Source: a virus
DNA: 21,057 nucleotides
Direction: 5' to 3' (one strand)
Virus record (IMG/VR): IMGVR_UViG_3300001533_003231
Span: 13,482 to 34,538 of that record
Part shown: positions 7,424-13,971 of the stretch, one piece after another
Position numbering within the stretch: position 1 is the first letter of the stretch
Layout: each line of letters begins with the position of its first letter
Translations under genes and position numbers: made by a program
Notes under the pieces: model-generated
The model's input: only the letters and a program-made list of their open reading frames with translations
Databases searched by the model: none
What the model was told of the DNA's origin: nothing

Positions 7424-7960
7424 TCACTCTTGTCTCAATTGACCTAAATTATATAGATCATAAGACAAAAAGGTTTCCCAATCATCTTCAAATCTGTCAA
7501 TCTCATTTGCTTTTTTTTCGGCCCAATCCATAATGCCCGTCCATTCCTGACCATAATTTCCTAAAATCTCTTCGTCAGGTACAATGTCCCTAATGAAACG
7601 ATAAATAACTTTCCCAGCAGCAGCGTTTTTCTTAGGACCGTTGTGATAAAAAATCTCTGCATTTTGTTGCTCAGGAGTGGTCGCATGATTTACCATTCCA
7701 CCATATCCTACAGGCAATACCTTTGCGGAAAAATCGGTGTGATATTTCCCTTTAATAATTTTGCCATTTGCAGCAAATTTATATCTGTCTCCGTAATGCG
7801 TACATTTGTCAGATAAAGAATCTTTTTTTACCATTACGCCAATAATTTCTAAATGATCACCTTTTTCTAAAAAAACTTTAGAAAAAACTCCCAAACCAGC
7901 ATTTGGCATGGTAGATTCCGCAAGATAAAACCTTTCGTCAGTTTCTTCTACTAAAATCAT
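7424..7960 (-). CDS. SET-domain protein-lysine methyltransferase-like protein, 178 aa
   Basis: I chose the ATG at 7960, which overlaps the upstream stop as TGATG; a TTG six bases earlier is less likely. The whole protein is one SET domain. It shows the N-terminal GxG motif in AGLGVFS (21-27), a strand and turn LEKGDHLEIIG (31-41), the NHA motif (91-93) with NAEI (100-103) in place of the canonical NHS-x-PN, and EEILGNYG (130-137) in place of EELTFDYG. Tyr136 is in the catalytic position. SET enzymes transfer methyl from S-adenosylmethionine to lysine. A ~40-residue C-terminal tail follows, with no post-SET cysteines. It sits inside the tail operon between two virion-like genes, so a structural protein or a host factor could be the substrate. 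That is inference; the fold call is firm. Confidence 0.85.
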   Translation of the reverse strand: MILVEETDERFYLAESTMPNAGLGVFSKVFLEKGDHLEIIGVMVKKDSLSDKCTHYGDRYKFAANGKIIKGKYHTDFSAKVLPVGYGGMVNHATTPEQQNAEIFYHNGPKKNAAAGKVIYRFIRDIVPDEEILGNYGQEWTGIMDWAEKKANEIDRFEDDWETFLSYDLYNLGQLRQE

Positions 7961-8238
7961 CAGCAATCAATATATCCGTCTTCTATAGCTTTGTTTATTT
8001 CTTTAAATGTTAATTCTTTCTCAAGAACCTCAGATAAACATTGTATGAAATTATAAGAAATGTCACCATATATCGACTTTTTCAAAAAAGGATCGTTGCC
8101 ACAAAAAGATCTTGCCCGCTTCAATTCCGATGGATTTATTCCCCAATCAAACAAAGCATTGTCAAAATATAAAGCCCGATACTTCTGTTCTGTTTCAGGA
8201 TCATAAACCTCTCGAATTTGTACTTTGTATCTCGCCAT
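7960..8238 (-). CDS. Small hypothetical protein, 92 aa
   Basis: The gene is read from an ATG at 8238, three bases after the upstream TAA, and its stop overlaps the SET gene start. I do not recognise the family. It is a soluble, charged protein with two N-terminal strands (ARYKVQIREVY), an acidic middle with FDWGINPSELKRAR, two cysteines and a C-terminal helix pair (LTFKEINKAIEDG). No signal peptide or membrane segment is seen. Tight coupling to the SET gene makes a linked function possible, for example as partner or substrate, but nothing in the sequence proves this. Confidence 0.7.
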   Translation of the reverse strand: MARYKVQIREVYDPETEQKYRALYFDNALFDWGINPSELKRARSFCGNDPFLKKSIYGDISYNFIQCLSEVLEKELTFKEINKAIEDGYIDC

Positions 8239-8241
8239 AAA

Positions 8242-8709
8242 TTAAATAAATGCAACTCGCCAGGTAAAAGTAACTTGCATTTGCGAAGTCTTTGAAAAGC
8301 CTCCAAATGTGGACATGCTGTACAGATTGCCCGAATTCATTTTTAATCCTAATTCATTAATGGTATAACCATTTGCGTCACTTCTGGATAAAACTGAAGT
8401 AAAAACAACTTGTGTAAGATCATTTGGATCAATGTTGGCAATTACGCCCTTTTCAATTACAGAAGTGAATAATCCAGTCCTTTCTTCCGTCACATACTTA
8501 GGAACACCTCCCGCTGTACCGCCCTCTCCAAAAACCATACGACTAATAAAATAATCGTAATTGTCGCCGTAAGAATTGGCCAAACTGGCAGCTAAAGATT
8601 TCCTACCCTCCGCAAGAACTGAATTTTGTAAAATTAAATGTTCGATTTTCCCATCGTCCCATTCTTTGGTAATTTCAATATCACCCTTACATTTGATTTT
8701 TTCAATCAT
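8242..8709 (-). CDS. Phage virion/baseplate accessory protein, 155 aa
   Basis: A good AAGGAG lies a few bases before the ATG, which overlaps the upstream stop as ATGA (8706-8709). The N-terminus begins with a strand pair (KCKGDIEITKEW) followed by a helix with LAEGRKSLAASLA. A conserved-looking middle has YFISRMVFGEGGTAGG. The C-terminal third is beta-rich: NELGLKMNSG, LYSMSTFGGFSKTSQM, VTFTWRVAFI. A closing strand of the type QVTFTWRV is common in phage tail-fiber attachment and collar-type proteins, and this one directly follows the wedge gene. I infer a baseplate-fiber connector or short fiber, without a firm family name. Confidence 0.6.
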   Translation of the reverse strand: MIEKIKCKGDIEITKEWDDGKIEHLILQNSVLAEGRKSLAASLANSYGDNYDYFISRMVFGEGGTAGGVPKYVTEERTGLFTSVIEKGVIANIDPNDLTQVVFTSVLSRSDANGYTINELGLKMNSGNLYSMSTFGGFSKTSQMQVTFTWRVAFI

Positions 8710-11639
8710 AATTCTCCTTGTTCAACCTTTCCATCATCGTATTCAATCTTATAAGATATCGCTTCTTGCTGATTGACTAAATCTAGTGTCTCCTCTGAAC
8801 CACTAGCAGCATTCAAAATTCGTGCCGCCATAGATGCCGAAAACATCGACATCGATGTTCCATATTCAACCTCATATTCAATAATAGGTAATCCACCCCT
8901 ATCTACATACTCAAAAGTATGACCAGGAACTTCTGGCTCTTCTCGTGCAGGAATTACGACCCCTTCTTTTTCATATTGGTAAATGTCGAAAGTTACCGCC
9001 GTTCCTGCTAATGTCCAGTCGTTTGATGGCCCATCTAATGTAATTATAGAACCATCAATGTCACTAATAGCAAAATATTCTGACCCTATAAGTATTAAAT
9101 AATTTTCTTTCAAATCATTGTCGACAATTCCCTGAATTAAAGGATTGGGCGGATTTGTACCATTTACAATCGGCAAAGTTGTCTCATAATTAGTCGGAGC
9201 AGTATCTAATTGAAGCCCTCTATATCCCAATTGACCAATGCCATTCTCTGCTAATCTACGATAAACAACAACAGATACACCAGCAACATCCCCACCTGTA
9301 TAATTGTCAATGTAGAACATGTAATTGTCACCTTCTACAAAACCAATGACCTCATATTGAGTGCTGTTATACATTAAATAATCACCAATCTTTACATAAT
9401 TGCGAATATTCTCCAATGTAGTTGCGGCACTTCCTGGTCTAAAATCTACAATCGCTCTACGACGAACAGTGAGAGCACCACCAGTGCCCGTGGCACGGGT
9501 GGTGCCACTACCATCTTGTATTAACCATGTCATCCCAGTAGTATTAGATGTCGGCAAACTCCCATCATCTGCCAAAACTAAACTTCCATTTGGCAACATG
9601 TGTTCAATTACAAAGGTTCCGCCACCTGACGAGGTAATAATTAATTCCCAAGGTGTTCCTGTATAAATCCCTTCATCAACATCCCATTGTGTTTGTACGC
9701 CTAATTGCGGGAAATTTATGGAACTGTCGCTGAAAGTAAAATAATCATCTTGTTCAATGTTTACGGGATTTCCTTCAATAATTTTGTTAGATATGCGAAA
9801 AACAAACTGGGATTGATTGCTTGCTTCAGTTCCTGCTGGTGACACTATGTCTGCCATAAATTCGTTTACATTATTAACAGAATAATTACCTGCCAAAATG
9901 TGAGGGGATAAAATTTCCAGTAAATTTGAATTATCCAACGCCAAGCCACTTACATTGTCTGTATTGATTCTTAAATTAGAAAAATTAACCCTATTTCCCT
10001 GTGTAGTATCCCCTACAGCAGAACTTCCTGAGGAGAAAATTGCTGTTGCTATATTAGAACCAGTTCCAGATTGTGCTGATGCTCTGGTGGTTACATTTGC
10101 CAGCATATTTCTTTTCATTAAAGATAACGCATCATCATGTGGCACCGATCTACTAAAAATTCTTTGTCCTTCTCCTGCCAAAACAATTTCTTCCCCAAAA
10201 TAATGTATAAGAATAATAATTTCTTCTGTTGGAGGTGGAATAAAATCTTTTATTATCCCGCTAAAATTCATAGAGTGTAAAACAGCATGAAATGGCAAAT
10301 ATTCATCCAAAATGTCTGTTGCTTCTAAAATTCTGTCATTTGTCAAATCTTCTATTCCGATATCGATAACATATTTGCTTCCTTGGCAATCACGACACGG
10401 ATCTAAAAACTCTTTATCTATATTACAAGGATTAATGGATTCCCTAGTGCTTCCGTCGTACTCTTCCATATTATAAGCATTTTCACTGTATGAAAATTCT
10501 GTCCTTACCCAACCGAATACGAGCGGATCATGGAGCGGGTGCCTAACGGGAATTATTAAATCAAATAAAGGGTCGTCTTCTTCTATAACTCTAACATTCC
10601 AATTTTTTGGAGGATAACACTGATCCCTTTCATCTCTTTGGTCTTCAAGTTCCAAAGTCCTTACATAATTTTCGAGAGTTTGAGATGTTGCATCTGGTAT
10701 TAATGCTACTTTATAAATAATTCTAATTGCGTCATCCTCTGACAAAATTATTGGATCTACCGACAAATCTCCTCCTAACCAAGTGGCCGTTGTAGAAGAA
10801 ATATCAACATAATCAGCAGTTAGTTCTGTCCAGATAGTATCTGACGATCCTCTATAATAAACTTCTGTGTTTGCGGGATCAGAAATTGCTGTTTTAGACA
10901 ATGTAAAAATAGTTTGTCCGTCCTCTTCGACGTTGAAATATTCTTGCCAAGTATAATGAGAAATAACTTGCCACAAACGAGTAAAACTTTCCAAAAACAT
11001 ATTGGATTGACTAAGGGCGTCTTCCAAACCCGATTTTGTGCCTTTTTTCTTGTAAAGAGGAATAGATTCTTTGATTTGTCGTCTCCAAAGAGTAGGGTCG
11101 GAAGTTCTTAATTTTAAGTTAAAATAATTTCCCAAAAGACCCAAATGTGCCTCGGGCAACACATTAGCATCTATAAGTCCAAGAATTTGATTTGCTTGAT
11201 TTTCTAAATCAGTCAATATTTTAGCTGCTGCTAAATTAAAGCCCTGAATAATGTATGGAGTATAATCCCCATCTCCTAATTGTGAAAGGAAAACATTGGG
11301 CGTGTATCTTTCTAATAAAGTTGAATATTTTTCAGGGTCTGTTTGTTGTGTAGGAAGAGTGGTTGTTAAATTGGTATCGCATCTTAATCTAAAAAATTGG
11401 TTAGAAGTCAATGAATCACCAGCGGCATTGGGCATCCATGTCCAACAAATAAGATAATCACCTTCTTTTTCACCAATTGGAGACCATATCAAATTGAAAG
11501 TTCCAGCAATTTCGTTATCGTCATCATCTATTGCTGGCGTCAAAACATTACTTAAAATAACTTCATTTCTTTCTGATGCTGGAACACTTGCAGGATTTAA
11601 CCATGCAGGATGGTCTTCTTCTAATCCGCTTGTACTTAT
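8706..11639 (-). CDS. Baseplate wedge protein, gp7/tail protein I-like, main part (5' end lost to a frameshift)
   Basis: The first usual start in frame is a TTG at 11543, but clear coding continues upstream through DHPAWLNPASVP to the overlap with the previous gene. No ATG, GTG or TTG exists there, so this is the body of a larger protein. Near the N-terminus is a P2 gpI-like tail-protein-I region: RYTPNVFLSQLGDGDYTPY, LTDLENQANQILG, LGNYFNLKLR and the diagnostic YKKKGTKSGLEDALSQ. A Cys cluster (NPCN ... DPCRDCQG, about 10383-10435) may bind metal. The rest is long and beta-rich, ending in YKIEYDDGKVEQGEL. Joined to the 107-aa fragment it would be about 1,080 residues, close to T4 gp7. In T4-like baseplates gp7 joins the wedge to gp6 and gp25. 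It carries an internal hairpin at 9475-9505. Confidence 0.8.
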   Translation of the reverse strand: MSTSGLEEDHPAWLNPASVPASERNEVILSNVLTPAIDDDDNEIAGTFNLIWSPIGEKEGDYLICWTWMPNAAGDSLTSNQFFRLRCDTNLTTTLPTQQTDPEKYSTLLERYTPNVFLSQLGDGDYTPYIIQGFNLAAAKILTDLENQANQILGLIDANVLPEAHLGLLGNYFNLKLRTSDPTLWRRQIKESIPLYKKKGTKSGLEDALSQSNMFLESFTRLWQVISHYTWQEYFNVEEDGQTIFTLSKTAISDPANTEVYYRGSSDTIWTELTADYVDISSTTATWLGGDLSVDPIILSEDDAIRIIYKVALIPDATSQTLENYVRTLELEDQRDERDQCYPPKNWNVRVIEEDDPLFDLIIPVRHPLHDPLVFGWVRTEFSYSENAYNMEEYDGSTRESINPCNIDKEFLDPCRDCQGSKYVIDIGIEDLTNDRILEATDILDEYLPFHAVLHSMNFSGIIKDFIPPPTEEIIILIHYFGEEIVLAGEGQRIFSRSVPHDDALSLMKRNMLANVTTRASAQSGTGSNIATAIFSSGSSAVGDTTQGNRVNFSNLRINTDNVSGLALDNSNLLEILSPHILAGNYSVNNVNEFMADIVSPAGTEASNQSQFVFRISNKIIEGNPVNIEQDDYFTFSDSSINFPQLGVQTQWDVDEGIYTGTPWELIITSSGGGTFVIEHMLPNGSLVLADDGSLPTSNTTGMTWLIQDGSGTTRATGTGGALTVRRRAIVDFRPGSAATTLENIRNYVKIGDYLMYNSTQYEVIGFVEGDNYMFYIDNYTGGDVAGVSVVVYRRLAENGIGQLGYRGLQLDTAPTNYETTLPIVNGTNPPNPLIQGIVDNDLKENYLILIGSEYFAISDIDGSIITLDGPSNDWTLAGTAVTFDIYQYEKEGVVIPAREEPEVPGHTFEYVDRGGLPIIEYEVEYGTSMSMFSASMAARILNAASGSEETLDLVNQQEAISYKIEYDDGKVEQGEL
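9475..9505. repeat. GC-rich imperfect inverted repeat inside the wedge gene
   Basis: Outer arms 9475-9482 and 9498-9505 (GCACCACC/GGTGGTGC) pair perfectly. After one A-G mismatch (9483/9497), inner arms 9484-9488 and 9492-9496 (GTGCC/GGCAC) pair around loop CGT. On the coding strand it reads TTRATGTGGA, a Thr/Gly-rich turn. No T-run follows, so it is not a terminator. Confidence 0.8.
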
Positions 11640-11959
11640 GTTTTGTAATAGAAAGTGTTAGTTTGTTTGGATAAGTTTATCTCATTGGTAATTCTTTGAA
11701 CTGCTTTTAAATTGGTTTCTGTTGGAGAGGCACAAGCCAATTCTTTGGCAGTTTCAAGTTGAGAAAGCAAATCTGATGAAATAATATCCTGTTCGTACTC
11801 GGTGAAATTTTTTCCAGAAAATTCTTGTTCTAAAAAATAAATCGTGACCGTTGAAATTTTGTAAGGAGATGCAACACACCCGTCAGAATCGGTTGTAACC
11901 AATTCGAATTGTATAGTGTCTGTAATTGTTGGTGATTGATTTATTGTTTTTACGGTCAT
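11636..11959 (-). CDS. N-terminal fragment of the gp7-like wedge protein, 107 aa
   Basis: The ATG at 11959 lies two bases after the J-like gene's TAA (TAAAAATG). The protein opens with a strand pair, then the motif DSDGCVASPYKISTVTIYFLEQEF, a common opening of large phage structural proteins, then a helical region with LLSQLETAKELACASPTETN. It ends TNTFYYKT and stops at 11636. Adding a single A to the four-A run at about 11640-11643 reads straight on as TFYYKNISTSGLEEDHPAW in the downstream frame. This is therefore most likely the start of the next gene's product, separated by a one-base frameshift or sequencing error rather than a stand-alone gene. Confidence 0.7.
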   Translation of the reverse strand: MTVKTINQSPTITDTIQFELVTTDSDGCVASPYKISTVTIYFLEQEFSGKNFTEYEQDIISSDLLSQLETAKELACASPTETNLKAVQRITNEINLSKQTNTFYYKT

Positions 11960-11961
11960 TT

Positions 11962-13539
11962 TTACTCATACATAAATGATATTTCGATAGAATCTGGACG
12001 AATGATTTCGTAATATTGAGCAGTAATCTCCGTACCAGAATTAGAACTATCGCTTGTTACATAAGACACATTAAAACTATCTACCCTAGATATATTAGAT
12101 AACGCTTTGGTTAGACTAGAACTGGTCAAATCCTGTCCATATTCCCAATTTATTAGGTCAAAATAAGAATTCGTAACATTTTCTATTTGAGTTTTAATTT
12201 CTAATTCATATTTTCTGTACAATCTGTTTAATACAGCTTCTATTGTGATGTCAACTTCAATAACAGTTCCGTCTTTTATACAAACATAGTCTGTTATCAT
12301 CTTTTTTTCGTCAAACTCTTCGTAAAGTGCTGATTTTAATTCATCAGATGCTTCTATAAGTCCGTTTGATTCGTTTCGTGCCAAAATATAAACATCTACA
12401 ATATTGGCTGCACAACCCTTGTTTCGTAAAACCGCAACAGATTTTCCAACTTGACCATGATAAGGCGTTACAAAAAGATCAGATATAGTCTTATAATCAA
12501 GACCCGTCACAGCCCTGTTTTGTGTCCTGGCCCAAATAGGCAATTTCCGCCTGATGTCTTCAATGGTGTCACCGTCATATCCATATTGTCCCGCTGTATA
12601 ATTCCGCAAACCAACAGGTACTGTATATCCCAATCCTCGTATTACGGCTTGTCTTTGAGTTTCCACAAAACTTGTAACGATATTACCTTTTGTTCCACCC
12701 CCAACTCGATATGTCACTTCTATGTCAGCACCATTTGATGGAGATAAACCGCGAGTATTATTTCCAAACATTACATAAGCACTATAAACAGAATCATATT
12801 CTACTCTGAATTCCCTACGAGGGTGAGAATCAGTAAAGTAATTAACCTTTTCCCATAATACACCATCTACTCTTACCGATACAGAATCATAAATTACTGG
12901 CGAATCTACTAATGCCAATGTTTGTAAAGGCACACCAGTCCCAAGAAACGAATTTGTTGTTGTTTTTCCTTCTAATCCAATTATATTATCAATTACTAAT
13001 TGACCAGCAGGAATAACAATATCATCGTCTAAAAGAGGGTCTCCATTGGCATCTGTTGAAAAAAGTTCTATCGTTATTGGACCGTCATCAGTAGTTACAT
13101 CTACCTCTAAAGGTGTGGCAAGAGTAACGTCTTGAGTAAGAGCGCTGGTTAGTGTTGCTGTCCATTTGCTTCGTGATGGAAGAGGTGCTGTAGGTTCAAA
13201 TCCCACCAATTTGGCCAATCTAAAAGCATTGTCGGCCTCAGTTACGGTATCAAGAAAAAACTCATTGGCAATTTGGTCCATCTTAAAAGACAGAGTATCT
13301 CCTAAAAATGCTAAGTTTTCTATTAACATAATAGCAATAGAAGATTCTACCAAATCATTAAATGTATTGGGTAAAACTGTGCCATCTTCACCGAATCTTT
13401 CATTAAGAAATTCTACCATCCTAGATTTTAATGACCAAAATTCTTGGTTGGTATAATTTAAATTAATGATAGAATTGTTTTTAATAGTTTCCGCTTGTGA
13501 TAACGGTGTCACAGTGGCGGGACAATTTTTTTTAGTCAT
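11962..13539 (-). CDS. Baseplate wedge protein, J-like (T4 gp6 family), 525 aa
   Basis: GGAGGAT lies three bases before the ATG at 13539, and the start abuts the gp25 stop. Residues about 27-115 carry the gp6/Baseplate_J N-terminal pattern: FWSLKSRMVEFLNERFG, FNDLVESSIAIMLIENLAFLGDTLSFKMDQIANEFFLDT and AFRLAKLVGFEP. The middle has VRVDGVLWEKV, followed by MFGNNTRGLSP and ITYRVGGGTKGNIV-type beta segments. The later part includes VTGLDYKTISDLFV and, near the end, LTSSSLTKALSNISRVDSFNV, as in J proteins. gp6/J forms the iris ring of the baseplate wedge that holds hub and wedges together and changes shape on contraction. Its placement between gp25 and the gp7-like gene matches T4-like and P2-like order. 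Confidence 0.92.
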   Translation of the reverse strand: MTKKNCPATVTPLSQAETIKNNSIINLNYTNQEFWSLKSRMVEFLNERFGEDGTVLPNTFNDLVESSIAIMLIENLAFLGDTLSFKMDQIANEFFLDTVTEADNAFRLAKLVGFEPTAPLPSRSKWTATLTSALTQDVTLATPLEVDVTTDDGPITIELFSTDANGDPLLDDDIVIPAGQLVIDNIIGLEGKTTTNSFLGTGVPLQTLALVDSPVIYDSVSVRVDGVLWEKVNYFTDSHPRREFRVEYDSVYSAYVMFGNNTRGLSPSNGADIEVTYRVGGGTKGNIVTSFVETQRQAVIRGLGYTVPVGLRNYTAGQYGYDGDTIEDIRRKLPIWARTQNRAVTGLDYKTISDLFVTPYHGQVGKSVAVLRNKGCAANIVDVYILARNESNGLIEASDELKSALYEEFDEKKMITDYVCIKDGTVIEVDITIEAVLNRLYRKYELEIKTQIENVTNSYFDLINWEYGQDLTSSSLTKALSNISRVDSFNVSYVTSDSSNSGTEITAQYYEIIRPDSIEISFMYE

Positions 13540-13971
13540 TTATCCTCCGAGCGGTATCTCTAACTTTAATTCATTTATTTTTGATATATTTTTAAAATCA
13601 GAGAATTCTATTCTTATCATAAGAATGTGTGGTAAATCTTCTTGTGTATCTTCTAAATCCAAACTGGATTCAATGCTGTTGGGATCATTTGTTATATTTA
13701 TTTCTAAATTTTGAATTACCACTCTTGGCTCCCACATTTTAATAGAATTTATTATCATCTCACGAACCCTTTCAGAAGTTTCAAAATCATTTGGTTCAAA
13801 GATAATTTCATCTAATGGAGTGCCAAAAAGAGGCAACATAACTCGCTCACCAGGGTTTGTTAATAGCAAAGACAATAAATCTGCTTTAATTACATCGGAA
13901 TCTTTTGCTGTATGAAGAAACCCTCTTGGATGCTTTTTTATAGGATAAGGATTTCCTAAAAAAGTAATCAT
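13540..13971 (-). CDS. Baseplate wedge protein gp25 (W/gp25 family), 143 aa
   Basis: I chose the ATG at 13971. A GGAGGG (13978-13983) lies six bases upstream, and the ATG overlaps the spike gene stop as ATGA. An eight-residue longer version has no such support. Family motifs are clear: LLLTNPGERVMLPLFGTPLDEIIFEP (36-60) and the gp25 signature EPR (81-83) within MWEPRVVIQNLEI. The protein is of normal gp25 length. gp25 binds gp6 and the sheath-proximal baseplate and nucleates sheath assembly in contractile tails and injection systems. No lysozyme active site is present; the old lysozyme label of this family is not functional. Confidence 0.95.
   Translation of the reverse strand: MITFLGNPYPIKKHPRGFLHTAKDSDVIKADLLSLLLTNPGERVMLPLFGTPLDEIIFEPNDFETSERVREMIINSIKMWEPRVVIQNLEINITNDPNSIESSLDLEDTQEDLPHILMIRIEFSDFKNISKINELKLEIPLGG

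Noticed and set aside
7961-7966. TTG at 7966 as the SET gene start
   Set aside because: The ATG at 7960 overlaps the upstream stop as TGATG, matching the coupling used elsewhere in the operon; the TTG lies only two codons earlier.
11541-11543. TTG at 11543 as the true start of the wedge gene
   Set aside because: Protein-like sequence continues in frame for 32 codons upstream to the overlap with the previous gene, so the TTG is internal.
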